From NCBI GenBank assembly GCA_900314535.1, contig OMVT01000001.1, positions 53,536 to 117,535 on the forward strand: a DNA stretch of 64,000 nt, written 5' to 3'. The DNA is from an uncultured Olsenella sp. Its GTDB lineage: Bacteria; Actinomycetota; Coriobacteriia; Coriobacteriales; Atopobiaceae. The position numbers and the translations under genes are program-made. The notes beneath the pieces were generated by a model, which was not told where the DNA came from, ran no database searches, and worked only from the letters and a program-made list of their open reading frames with translations. Numbering within the stretch: the first letter of the stretch is position 1; the number at the start of each line of letters is the position of its first letter. Below, piece by piece: positions 25,683 to 33,819 of the stretch.

Positions 25683-26639
25683 ATGGTGGAGTACCTGGAA
25701 TACCTCAGCGATGCACTCGGTCTCGCGCTGAGACGAACTTCCTGGGACCGAGCAAGGACGCTCCCGCTCTACTTGGGCACGGCAGCAGACTACGAGCTCT
25801 GTAGCTGCGATGGGACGGACTTCCTAGTTGCGCTGCCGAGGGGAGGCCAATCCCTGCCGGAGCTCAAGCGTGTCGTCGCGCAGATCGCACGGTTCACGGA
25901 GCTGCCCGTCGCGCTCGCGTCGGACCTCATCGACTCCCGCCAGCGCCGCGCGCTCGTCGCGCGGGGCATCCCGGTCATCGTTCCCGGAAGGCTCGCGTAC
26001 CTGCCCTTCCTGGGGTTTGCCGCGCAGGCGGAGGCGAAAAGGCGTGCGCTTGGCGGCACGCTCACGCCAAGGGCACAGGCGGCGCTTGTCACGATGATGG
26101 CAAACCCTGCGATCTCGACCTCAATCGGCCTGAGGGAGGTGACGCGTATGACAGCAAGCTCCGCAAGCCGTGCCATCGATGAGCTGGCCCAGCATGGTCT
26201 GATCGAGCGCGGCAAAGATGGCCGCGAGGTCACTTTCGACTATGACAGAGGGAGGAACGCCCTCCTGAAGCAGGCGATGCCGCTGCTCAAGAGCCCGGTC
26301 GCGGCTACAATCTGGGCTCGGCACACGGATGCCCTGGCGGCATTGCCCGATGCTGGCGAGACGGCGCTGGCGGATCGTTCGATGCTTCTTGCCCCCGCCA
26401 TCGGCCAGAAGGCGGTGGCCAAGGCCCGCCTCGCGGAGCTGGGGGTGGATGAGGTCCTGGAAGGCGAGCTGTCGGACGGGGAGACCGTCGAGCTACAGCT
26501 TTGGTCCTACGACCCGCTGGTGGCAGGCCTCGGGCGCGTCGATGACGTCTCGCTTGCCCTGTCCCTCGCAGGGTTGGGAGACGAGCGCATAGATGGTGAG
26601 CTGGACGATCTCTTCGGCGAGGAGGGGCTATGGCGATGA
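25683..26639 (+). CDS. Winged-helix protein, putative antitoxin/regulator of an AbiE-like pair
   Basis: A 318-aa protein. The central part (ITSIGLREVTRMTASS-type stretch, then SRAIDELAQHGLIERGKDGREV) is a MarR/winged-helix DNA-binding domain at about residues 145-185. The N-terminal ~120 residues include LPVALASDLIDSRQRRALVARGIPVIVPGRLAYLP, a strand-rich region. The C-terminal domain (about 230-318) resembles AbiEi-type C-terminal regions in position only. It overlaps the downstream nucleotidyltransferase gene, like an antitoxin before its toxin. I chose ATG 25683, with GGGGG four bases upstream; ATG 25665 is possible but has no ribosome site. Confidence 0.65.
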   Translation: MVEYLEYLSDALGLALRRTSWDRARTLPLYLGTAADYELCSCDGTDFLVALPRGGQSLPELKRVVAQIARFTELPVALASDLIDSRQRRALVARGIPVIVPGRLAYLPFLGFAAQAEAKRRALGGTLTPRAQAALVTMMANPAISTSIGLREVTRMTASSASRAIDELAQHGLIERGKDGREVTFDYDRGRNALLKQAMPLLKSPVAATIWARHTDALAALPDAGETALADRSMLLAPAIGQKAVAKARLAELGVDEVLEGELSDGETVELQLWSYDPLVAGLGRVDDVSLALSLAGLGDERIDGELDDLFGEEGLWR

Positions 26640-27394
26640 GCGGTGTCTACGGGCTGGGGCGATTCGGCGAGTACATGGCGGGGCTTGAGGAGCGCTACGC
26701 CGTCATAGGCGGCACCGCTTGCGACATACTGCTGAACGCGTCGGACCTGCCGTTCCGCGCGACCAAGGACATAGACGTTGTGCTCATGGTAGAAGATCGT
26801 CCAGCAGAAGTCGGTCGGGCAATCTGGAAGCTCTTGTCGGACGGCGGCTACGCTGTGGCGCGCAGGGGTACGGAAAACGCGCACTTCTATCGCTTCTCGA
26901 AACCGGCCGCATCCGGCTTTCCCTCGATGGTGGAGCTCTTCGGCACCGAGCCGAACTTCATCACGGAGCCCGACGGCCTTGAAATCGTGCCAGTGCCCAT
27001 GGGGGAGGACGTGTCGAGCCTCTCAGCCATCCTGCTCGATGCCGACTACTACTCGTTTATGTGTGGTGGACGCAAGGTCGTGGATGGGATCTCCGTACTA
27101 GGTGAGGCTTATCTGGTTCCATTCAAGGCGAAGGCGTTTCTGGACCTCCGAGAACGCAGGGCGTGTGGAGAGCACGTGGATAGTAAGGATCTGCGGAAGC
27201 ACAAGAATGACGTCTTCAGGCTGCTGCAGCTCTTCACGCCCGAGACGACTGCGCCCCTTCCAGACTCCATAAGGGACGACATGTCCCACTTCTGCAATAT
27301 CATGAGCGAGGAAGGTGTGCCTCTCAGGCAGATTGGCGTAAGGATGACCTTGGACGAGGCGCTGGGACAGATTGCCCGTTCATACGGTCTATAG
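26630..27394 (+). CDS. Nucleotidyltransferase-fold protein, AbiEii-like
   Basis: A 254-aa protein with the polymerase-beta-type nucleotidyltransferase signature AVIGGTACDILLNASDLPFRATKDIDVVL: a Gly-Gly loop and an Arg-x-Thr-Lys-Asp-x-Asp metal motif. This is the pattern of AbiEii/AbiGii toxins and related transferases. The rest contains VPFKAKAFLDLRERRACGEHVDSKDLRKHKNDVFRLLQLF in two blocks, also found in AbiEii-like proteins (the Lys/Asp segment after the core). It starts inside the end of the previous gene (GAGGAGG at 26619; ATG 26630 or ATG 26636 in an ATGA overlap). This coupling suggests a two-gene toxin-antitoxin or phage-defence unit. Confidence 0.72.
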   Translation: MAMSGVYGLGRFGEYMAGLEERYAVIGGTACDILLNASDLPFRATKDIDVVLMVEDRPAEVGRAIWKLLSDGGYAVARRGTENAHFYRFSKPAASGFPSMVELFGTEPNFITEPDGLEIVPVPMGEDVSSLSAILLDADYYSFMCGGRKVVDGISVLGEAYLVPFKAKAFLDLRERRACGEHVDSKDLRKHKNDVFRLLQLFTPETTAPLPDSIRDDMSHFCNIMSEEGVPLRQIGVRMTLDEALGQIARSYGL

Positions 27395-27524
27395 AAAGCC
27401 TTGTTCATTATCGGAGTCAGCGCTCTGGGAGGTTGGGCCCCATTTCAATCACTGCCATCTGGCAAGGAATGGCCAGAATGCTTGTAGCGTGGGAATCTCA
27501 GGCCGCACTTTTCGGGCTCCCATG

Positions 27525-27572
27525 CCTTTAGGCGGCGAACAGTCTGAAGGGTGATTTGCCGCCGCCTAAAGG
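27525..27572. terminator. Inverted repeat, possible terminator of the exporter gene
   Basis: CCTTTAGGCGGCGAA (27525-27539) faces TTGCCGCCGCCTAAAGG (27556-27572), with a 16-base loop. It lies 21 bp past the stop of the minus-strand exporter. No T-run is present, so it may be a terminator or a recombination-associated repeat. Confidence 0.5.
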
Positions 27573-27592
27573 GACTCGGTTGCAGCGTGTGC

Positions 27593-29401
27593 TCACTCCG
27601 CCTCGAGGAAGCCGCCGGTCTGGCGCTTCCAGAGCTCTGCGTACGCGCCGCCTTCCTGCACAAGCTCTGCGTGCGTGCCATCCTCCACGATCCTGCCGTC
27701 GGCAAGCACGACGATGCGGTCGAGGGCTGCCACGGTGGAGAGGCGGTGGGCCACCACGATCGAGGTGCGGCCGCGCATGAGGTTTCCGAGGGCTTCCTGG
27801 ACAAGGGCCTCGGACTCGCTGTCGAGGGCGCTTGTCGCCTCGTCGAGCACAAGGATCGGGCAGTCTGCAAGGATGGCCCGGGCGATGGCGACGCGCTGGC
27901 GCTGTCCGCCCGAGAGCCTGACGCCGCGCTCGCCGACCATGGTATCGAGGCCCTGGGGGAGCCGCTCGATGAACTCGAGGGCATTGGCCTCTGCGGCAGC
28001 ACGCCTGATTTCTTCCTCTGTGGCCTCTGGCCTGCCATAGGCAATGTTTTCGCGGATGGAACGGTGGAAGAGAAGGGGCTCCTGTGGCACGTAGGCAACC
28101 TGGCGGCGCAGCGACTGCTGCGTACAGGCGCTCACATCCTGGCCATCCACAAGGACCTGCCCTCCCTGGACATCGTCGAGGCGCAGCAGGAGCTTCGTGA
28201 GCGTCGTCTTGCCGGATCCGGAGCGGCCCACGAGGCCCACGCGCTGGCCGGGAGCGATATCGAGATTCAGGTCCTCGAAGACATAGGAGCCCTTCGGGGC
28301 GTCGGCATACCGGAAGCGGATGTGCTCGAAGCTGATGCCGCCCTCATGCACCTCGAGGGGCTTGGCATCGGACCTGTCTGCGACGAGCGTCGGCTCGTCC
28401 AGCACCTTCGTCATCGCTGCCGCGTCTCCCAGTGCCCTGTTGATGCGCTGCATCATCGAGTTGAAGTAGTTGAAGCGCATCGTCAGGTTGTACGTATAGG
28501 TGAACATCATGACCAGCGTGCCTGCGCTGATGCCGAACCAGGCATTGCCGCCGCTCACGAAGATCGAGGTCACGAACATGATGATCGTGATGAGGGCGCT
28601 TGTCGTGAAGCCGCGTTTCATGGTCGCATGCATGTTCACGTTCTCTTTGTCCATGGCCTCTCTGTCTGCTTCATCGAAGAGGCTGCGCTCATAGTCTTCG
28701 CGGCCGCAGGTCTTGACGGCGAGGATGTTCGTCACGGCGTCCGAGAGGATGCCGGAGAGGCGGTTCTGTGCCTGGGAGGCAGCAGAGGAGAGCGGAAGTA
28801 TCCTGCGGTACATCGTGTAGGCGTAGATGACATAGACAACAAGCATCGCTATGAGAATGAGGACGAAGGCAGGGGCAGCAGGCGCCAGCATCGCGATCGT
28901 GAGGACGACCGAGGCGAGCGTCGGCCAGAGGCTGTAGGTCAGGACATCCACAAGGCCCGAGTAGCCGCTCACGAAGCGGGAGGTCTGGCTTACAAGAGAC
29001 CCTCCGAACCTTCCTGCGTGGAAGGTCATGCTCTGGTTCGAGAGTGTGTCGAAGCAGAGGCGCGAGAGCTGGTAGTCGCCGTTGATCTCGAGCTTGTAGA
29101 CCGCATAGTCCTGGAGCTTCGAGAGCGTCTGGCCCACGGCGTTCACGATAAGGAGCGCCAGGATATAAGGGCCGAAGACAGAAAAGACCTCGTCGGGTGT
29201 GACGGGGGAGGCCTGGATGCGGTCGACGATGAGGCCCATCACGTAGGTATTCGCAAACGTGAGGAGGGCAATGTAGCCCACCGAGGCTATGACAGAAAGG
29301 GCGAAGGCGCCGGGCTTCTGCTTCGTCACCCACCAGAAGTAGTGGAGGGTGCGCCTGATGGTCGTGCGGTCATTCGAATCGGTCGTGCTTCTGAGTGCCA
29401 T
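27593..29401 (-). CDS. ABC exporter, fused permease and ATPase (intact copy)
   Basis: A 602-aa half-transporter of the multidrug/lipid exporter class. Six membrane segments occupy about residues 25-320 (AFALSVIASVGYIALLTF is the first). The nucleotide-binding domain has Walker A GRSGSGKTTLT, Q-loop AYVPQEPLLFHRS, signature [15 protein letters not shown], Walker [13 protein letters not shown] and H-loop [10 protein letters not shown], all canonical. It can therefore act as a homodimer; no partner gene is adjacent. GGAG stands six bases before the ATG. Its 3' half has two broken relatives at 21958 and 25008. It is divergent from the MarR gene, sharing a region with two operators. Confidence 0.92.
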   Translation of the reverse strand: MALRSTTDSNDRTTIRRTLHYFWWVTKQKPGAFALSVIASVGYIALLTFANTYVMGLIVDRIQASPVTPDEVFSVFGPYILALLIVNAVGQTLSKLQDYAVYKLEINGDYQLSRLCFDTLSNQSMTFHAGRFGGSLVSQTSRFVSGYSGLVDVLTYSLWPTLASVVLTIAMLAPAAPAFVLILIAMLVVYVIYAYTMYRRILPLSSAASQAQNRLSGILSDAVTNILAVKTCGREDYERSLFDEADREAMDKENVNMHATMKRGFTTSALITIIMFVTSIFVSGGNAWFGISAGTLVMMFTYTYNLTMRFNYFNSMMQRINRALGDAAAMTKVLDEPTLVADRSDAKPLEVHEGGISFEHIRFRYADAPKGSYVFEDLNLDIAPGQRVGLVGRSGSGKTTLTKLLLRLDDVQGGQVLVDGQDVSACTQQSLRRQVAYVPQEPLLFHRSIRENIAYGRPEATEEEIRRAAAEANALEFIERLPQGLDTMVGERGVRLSGGQRQRVAIARAILADCPILVLDEATSALDSESEALVQEALGNLMRGRTSIVVAHRLSTVAALDRIVVLADGRIVEDGTHAELVQEGGAYAELWKRQTGGFLEAE

Positions 29402-29521
29402 GTATGCTCCGGAATCTCATGCTGCCTGAAGGCGTGAATTGCAGTCTTATCAGTTACATTTAAGCAGGCGATGCTCCAGAGATGTGACAGAAACCACATT
29501 CTATGATGATTCCATGAAACG

Positions 29522-29534
29522 CTAACCCTGTTAG
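29522..29534. promoter_or_regulatory. Operator copy 1 for the MarR-type regulator
   Basis: CTAAC-CCT-GTTAG is a perfect 5-bp inverted repeat with a three-base centre. An identical pair of arms recurs at 29573. It lies upstream of or overlapping the putative -35 (TTAGAT, 29531). Confidence 0.65.
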
Positions 29535-29572
29535 ATAAACAGCACGGCTGCGGGTAGAGTACTGTCCGTTCA

Positions 29573-29585
29573 CTAACATGGTTAG
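29573..29585. promoter_or_regulatory. Operator copy 2 for the MarR-type regulator
   Basis: CTAAC-ATG-GTTAG, the same arms as at 29522, 51 bp further on. It ends just before the AAGGAG ribosome site of the marR gene, a good position for autorepression. Confidence 0.65.
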
Positions 29586-29599
29586 CAATAAGGAGAGCT

Positions 29600-30088
29600 A
29601 TGGAAGAGAAAGAGGAGCTTACGGAGGAGGAATGGGACCGCCTTGTGCGTGAGCTTTTCCGCACCTGGCATGGCCTGCGTCCTTCCGGGCACGACCGTCC
29701 GGACATGGAGCTCATGGGGCAGAAGCAGATCATGCATGTTCTGGCACAGAGCGAGGATCCCGTGACGCCAGGTGCGCTTGCCGATGCCTGCCACGTCACG
29801 AGCGCACGCATCGCGCGTGCCCTGAAGCAGCTCGAGGCACAGGGGCTCATCGTGAGGACGGAAGATCCTGAAGATGGCAGGCGCACGCTCGTGAGCCTGA
29901 CAGAGAAGGGCCAGGACGTCATCGCCGAGAGGAAGAAGCGGATTGTCGAGACCATGAAGGAGTTCTGCAAGGAGCTTGGCGCAGAGGACACCCAGGAGCT
30001 GCTGCGCATCATGAGACGGGTTGCCGAGCTTGCCCCTGAGATCCAGAAGCGCTTCTGCCAGAAGCAGGAAGAGGAGGGCACGCGATGA
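29600..30088 (+). CDS. MarR family transcriptional regulator
   Basis: A 162-aa winged-helix repressor. The DNA-binding core is LMGQKQIMHVLAQSEDPVTP, then GALADACHVTSARIARALKQL, then GLIVRTEDPEDGRRTLVSLTEKG, with the typical Asp-x-Arg wing. An N-terminal helix and C-terminal helices form the dimer interface. It overlaps the following ABC exporter gene by four bases (ATGA), and two 13-bp palindromes precede it. The usual model is ligand-released repression of its own operon, and perhaps of the divergent exporter. Confidence 0.93.
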   Translation: MEEKEELTEEEWDRLVRELFRTWHGLRPSGHDRPDMELMGQKQIMHVLAQSEDPVTPGALADACHVTSARIARALKQLEAQGLIVRTEDPEDGRRTLVSLTEKGQDVIAERKKRIVETMKEFCKELGAEDTQELLRIMRRVAELAPEIQKRFCQKQEEEGTR

Positions 30089-31839
30089 ATACCCTCCGCT
30101 ATCTCAAGGGCCATATTCCAGCGGTATTGGCTGTCGTGGCGCTTCTCGCCGTGCAGGTCACCTGCGAGCTCATGCTGCCGCGCTACATGGCTGATATCGT
30201 GAATGTCGGCATCGTCCAGGCAGCGGGCGGCGACATGGGATATCTGGCCAGCATGGCAGGCTCCATGTTTGCGCTCTGCTTTGGTTCGGTCGCAGCGGCG
30301 GCTGCTGCGGGATACCTTGCCTCGCGTCTTGCTGCGACCATTGCGCGCGACCTGCGTGCATGTCTCTTCTCCCGCGTCATGCAGCTTTCGCCGGCACAGG
30401 TGAACCATTTCACGCCGTCTTCCCTGATCACGCGCTCGACGAACGATATCACGCAGATCCAGATGACGATCGTGATGCTTCTGCGCATCGTGATGCTCGC
30501 GCCGATCATGGCAATAGTTGCAATCATCCAGGTGCTGGCACTGGGAAGCGGACTCATCTGGATTGTCGGCGCCGCGCTTCTTGCGGTGCTTGCCGTGATC
30601 TCTGTCCTCTATGTGCTTGCGATGCCGCGCTTCAGGAAGATGCAGTCCTTGGTCGACCGCGTGAACCTCGTAGCCCGCGAGATGCTCGACGGCGTCATGA
30701 GCATCCGTGCCTTCGGCAGGGAGGACCATGAGCTCGAGAAGTTCGATGGGGTATCCCGTGACCTCATGCAGACGCAGCTCTTCGTGAACCGCGCCATGAT
30801 CCTCATGATGCCGGCACTGACGCTCATCATGAACCTCGCGACAGTGGCAATCGTCTGGTTCGGCGCACAAGGGGTCGCTGTCAGCACGATGCAGGTCGGC
30901 GACATCATGGCATTCATCACCTACGCGATGATGATCGTCATGGCCTTCCTGATGATCTCGATGGTGGCAGTCCTGCTGCCCCGCGCCGAGATATCGGCAG
31001 GCAGGATCGACGAGGTGCTCTCGTGCGACCCTGCCGTGCATGAACCAAAGAGCCCGAAGTCGCTTGATGGGGCGGCTGCGCACGGCGAGCTCTCTTTCCA
31101 GGATGTGGGCTTTGCCTATCCGGATGCCGAGGGCATGGTCGTCGAGCATGTGAGCTTCAGGACGCATCCGGGAAAGACCGTGGCGATCATTGGCTCTACG
31201 GGTTCCGGCAAGTCGACGCTCGTGCAGCTGGCGCCGAGGCTCTATGACCCGACGGAAGGCTCGATCTCGCTTGACGGCACAGATCTCAAGGACCTTTCGC
31301 TCTCCGAGCTCAGGCACAGGATTGGCTACGTGCCGCAGCAGAGCTTCCTTTTCACGGGCACGATTGCCTCGAACGTGGCCTATGGGACAGAGGGGCTCAC
31401 AGATGAGGAGCTCAAGCGTGCAATCCATCTGGCGCAGGCAGATGATCTTGTGGCAGCAAGCCCCGAGGGCACGGACTCTCCGATCGTCCAGGGAGGCACG
31501 ATTGTCTCGGGTGGCCAGCGCCAGCGTCTTGCCATTGCCCGTGCGCTTGCGATGAAGCCGGAAGTGCTCGTGCTCGATGATTCGTTCTCGGCTCTGGACT
31601 TTGCGACAGATGCACGCCTCAGGCGTGCGCTTGCAGAGCATGCAGGGGACATGGCCATCGTCGTCGTGGCGCAGCGCGTCGCCTCGATCATGCAGGCAGA
31701 CGAGATCCTGGTGCTCGACGACGGCAAGGTCGTAGGCCAGGGCACGCATCAAGAGCTTCTTCGTGACTGCCCGACATACCGCGAGATTGCGACAAGCCAG
31801 CTCTCCGCGAAAGAGCTTGGCCTTGAAGAGGAGGCGTAA
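30085..31839 (+). CDS. ABC exporter subunit with degenerate ATP site residues
   Basis: A 584-aa fused permease/ATPase, first half of a heterodimeric multidrug-type exporter. Six membrane segments lie in the first ~310 residues. The ATPase domain has a normal Walker A (GSTGSGKSTLV), but the Walker B end reads VLVLDDSFSALD, with Asp where the catalytic Glu is usual. The switch reads VVVAQRVAS, with Gln where the H-loop His is usual. The signature is VSGGQRQR. These changes are typical of one partner in asymmetric exporters such as TM287/288 and BmrCD. It is coupled to marR and to the second subunit gene. Confidence 0.92.
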   Translation: MNTLRYLKGHIPAVLAVVALLAVQVTCELMLPRYMADIVNVGIVQAAGGDMGYLASMAGSMFALCFGSVAAAAAAGYLASRLAATIARDLRACLFSRVMQLSPAQVNHFTPSSLITRSTNDITQIQMTIVMLLRIVMLAPIMAIVAIIQVLALGSGLIWIVGAALLAVLAVISVLYVLAMPRFRKMQSLVDRVNLVAREMLDGVMSIRAFGREDHELEKFDGVSRDLMQTQLFVNRAMILMMPALTLIMNLATVAIVWFGAQGVAVSTMQVGDIMAFITYAMMIVMAFLMISMVAVLLPRAEISAGRIDEVLSCDPAVHEPKSPKSLDGAAAHGELSFQDVGFAYPDAEGMVVEHVSFRTHPGKTVAIIGSTGSGKSTLVQLAPRLYDPTEGSISLDGTDLKDLSLSELRHRIGYVPQQSFLFTGTIASNVAYGTEGLTDEELKRAIHLAQADDLVAASPEGTDSPIVQGGTIVSGGQRQRLAIARALAMKPEVLVLDDSFSALDFATDARLRRALAEHAGDMAIVVVAQRVASIMQADEILVLDDGKVVGQGTHQELLRDCPTYREIATSQLSAKELGLEEEA

Positions 31840-31843
31840 GGAC

Positions 31844-33727
31844 ATGGCAGAAGAAACGAGCCTCAAGGAGCAGCAGGAGAGAAGCCGTCAGAGGCGCCCG
31901 CATGGTGGTGGACGCTTCGCTCCCGTGGAGAAGGCAAAGGACTTCAAGGGGACGCTCAGGCGCCTCATTCATGCGCTCTCGAAGGAAGCGCCGCTCATGA
32001 TCTTGGCCGTCGTGCTTGCGATGGTATCGGTCATCTTCTCGGTTATCGGTCCCAAGATCTTGGGCCAGGCGACGAACGAGGTCTTCCTCGGCGTCGCTGC
32101 GATGGGAAGAAGGGATGGCGGCATCGACTTCGCGAAGATCGCCCAGATTCTTGCCTTCCTCCTCGGCATCTACCTGATCTCGTCCGGAGCCCAGGCCATC
32201 CAGGGCTGGCTCATGACAGGCATATCGCAGAGGACGGTCTTCCGCTTCAGGAAGGAGATTGCAGAGAAGATCTCCCGTGTGCCGCTTTACTACTTCGATG
32301 GGGAGGGGACCTCGAAGGGCGACGTGCTCTCGCGGATGACAAACGATGTAGATACACTGAGCCAGACTTTGAATACCGGCATCGTCCAGCTCGTGACTTC
32401 CTTGACCCAGGTCATCGGCATCGCCGTCATGATGCTCTCCATCTCGCTCCAGCTCACGGGCGTCACGCTTCTCATGCTCCCGCTTGCCGGCATCGTGCTC
32501 TTCTTCCTGATCCGTGCCTCCCAGCGCTACTTCAAGGCCCAGCAGGCACAGCTCGGCGCCGTCGACGGAAAGATCGAGGAGGATTTCTCGGGCCAGGTCG
32601 TGATCCAGGCCTTCGACCAGACAGGGCGTGCCGAGCACGAGTTCCAGAAAGAGAACGATGCGCTCTATGAGTCGGCATGGAAGAGCCAGTTCCTCTCCGG
32701 CCTCATGCAGCCTCTCATGGGGCTTGTCGGCGACCTTGGCTATGTGGGCGTCGTCGTGGTCGGCGTGGGCCTTGCGGTTCAGGGCACGATCCAGCCAGGC
32801 GACATCCAGTCATTCATTCAGTACGTGAGGAACTTCACGCAGCCTCTGGCCCAGCTTGCTGCCGTGTCCAACACGCTGCAGCAGATGGCAGCCTGCGCAG
32901 AGCGCATCTTCGAGTTCCTCGATGCACCGGAGGAGACAGAGACGGCGAAGATCGATCCGGAAACGGGCAAGACAGAGCAGCTCGGGAAGGCGAAAGGCGA
33001 AGTCAGCTTCGACCACATCTCCTTCGGCTACCTGCCGGGCAAGACGATCATCCACGATTTCACGGCAGAGGTGCCAGAAGGCAGGACTGTCGCCATTGTC
33101 GGACCTACCGGTGCTGGCAAGACGACTCTCATGAAGCTGCTCCTGCGCTTCTACGACGTGGATAAAGGTGTCCTCAGGGTCGACGGGCATGATGTGCGCG
33201 ACATCGAGCGCGAAGACCTCCGCCAGAACTTCGCTATGGTTCTCCAGGATTCCTGGCTCTTCCAGGGCTCGATCCGCGAGAACATCCGCTTCGGCAGGCT
33301 CGATGCCACGGATGAGGAGGTAGAGGCGGCAGCGCGCTCTGCCCACTGCACCCACTTCATCGAGACGCTTCCCGGAGGCTTCGACTTCGAGCTCAATGAG
33401 GGGGCGACGAACATCTCCCAAGGGCAGCGCCAGCTTCTGACGATTGCCCGTGCCGTGCTTGCCGACCGTCCCATCCTCATCCTCGATGAGGCAACATCGA
33501 ACGTGGATACGCGCACCGAATGGCGCATCCAGCGTGCCATGGACAAGCTCATGGCGGGGAGGACATCCTTCGTTATTGCCCACAGGCTCTCGACGATCAA
33601 GGGCGCAGACCAGATCCTCGTCCTTGAAGGCGGAGACGTCGTCGAGGCAGGCACCCACGAGGAGCTGCTTGCGAAGCAGGGTGTCTATGCAAAGCTCTAT
33701 GAGTCCCAGTTCGACCAAGTGGCGTAA
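31844..33727 (+). CDS. ABC exporter subunit, partner with consensus catalytic residues
   Basis: A 627-aa fused permease/ATPase, second half of the heterodimer. An N-terminal charged extension of about 45 residues (rich in Arg, Gln, His) precedes six membrane segments. Walker A GPTGAGKTTLMKLLLRF, Walker B ILILDEATSNVD with the catalytic Glu, and H-loop VIAHRLSTI are intact. The signature reads NISQGQRQL instead of LSGGQ. That variant signature completes the degenerate site formed with the first subunit's defective Walker B, as in known asymmetric exporters. It starts five bases after the first subunit, and a strong terminator follows. Confidence 0.93.
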   Translation: MAEETSLKEQQERSRQRRPHGGGRFAPVEKAKDFKGTLRRLIHALSKEAPLMILAVVLAMVSVIFSVIGPKILGQATNEVFLGVAAMGRRDGGIDFAKIAQILAFLLGIYLISSGAQAIQGWLMTGISQRTVFRFRKEIAEKISRVPLYYFDGEGTSKGDVLSRMTNDVDTLSQTLNTGIVQLVTSLTQVIGIAVMMLSISLQLTGVTLLMLPLAGIVLFFLIRASQRYFKAQQAQLGAVDGKIEEDFSGQVVIQAFDQTGRAEHEFQKENDALYESAWKSQFLSGLMQPLMGLVGDLGYVGVVVVGVGLAVQGTIQPGDIQSFIQYVRNFTQPLAQLAAVSNTLQQMAACAERIFEFLDAPEETETAKIDPETGKTEQLGKAKGEVSFDHISFGYLPGKTIIHDFTAEVPEGRTVAIVGPTGAGKTTLMKLLLRFYDVDKGVLRVDGHDVRDIEREDLRQNFAMVLQDSWLFQGSIRENIRFGRLDATDEEVEAAARSAHCTHFIETLPGGFDFELNEGATNISQGQRQLLTIARAVLADRPILILDEATSNVDTRTEWRIQRAMDKLMAGRTSFVIAHRLSTIKGADQILVLEGGDVVEAGTHEELLAKQGVYAKLYESQFDQVA

Positions 33728-33750
33728 GCGCAATCAGGCATCCAAGCAGG

Positions 33751-33787
33751 AGGCCCGCCTGGCAGCCCATATCTGCCAGGCGGGCCT
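33751..33787. terminator. Bidirectional terminator
   Basis: A perfect 15-bp stem (arms 33751-33765 and 33773-33787) with a seven-base loop is followed by CTCTC. It stands between the exporter operon and the convergent surface-protein remnant. Confidence 0.9.
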
Positions 33788-33819
33788 CTCTCATGGACCG
33801 CTATGGGGCAGGGGAGCGC

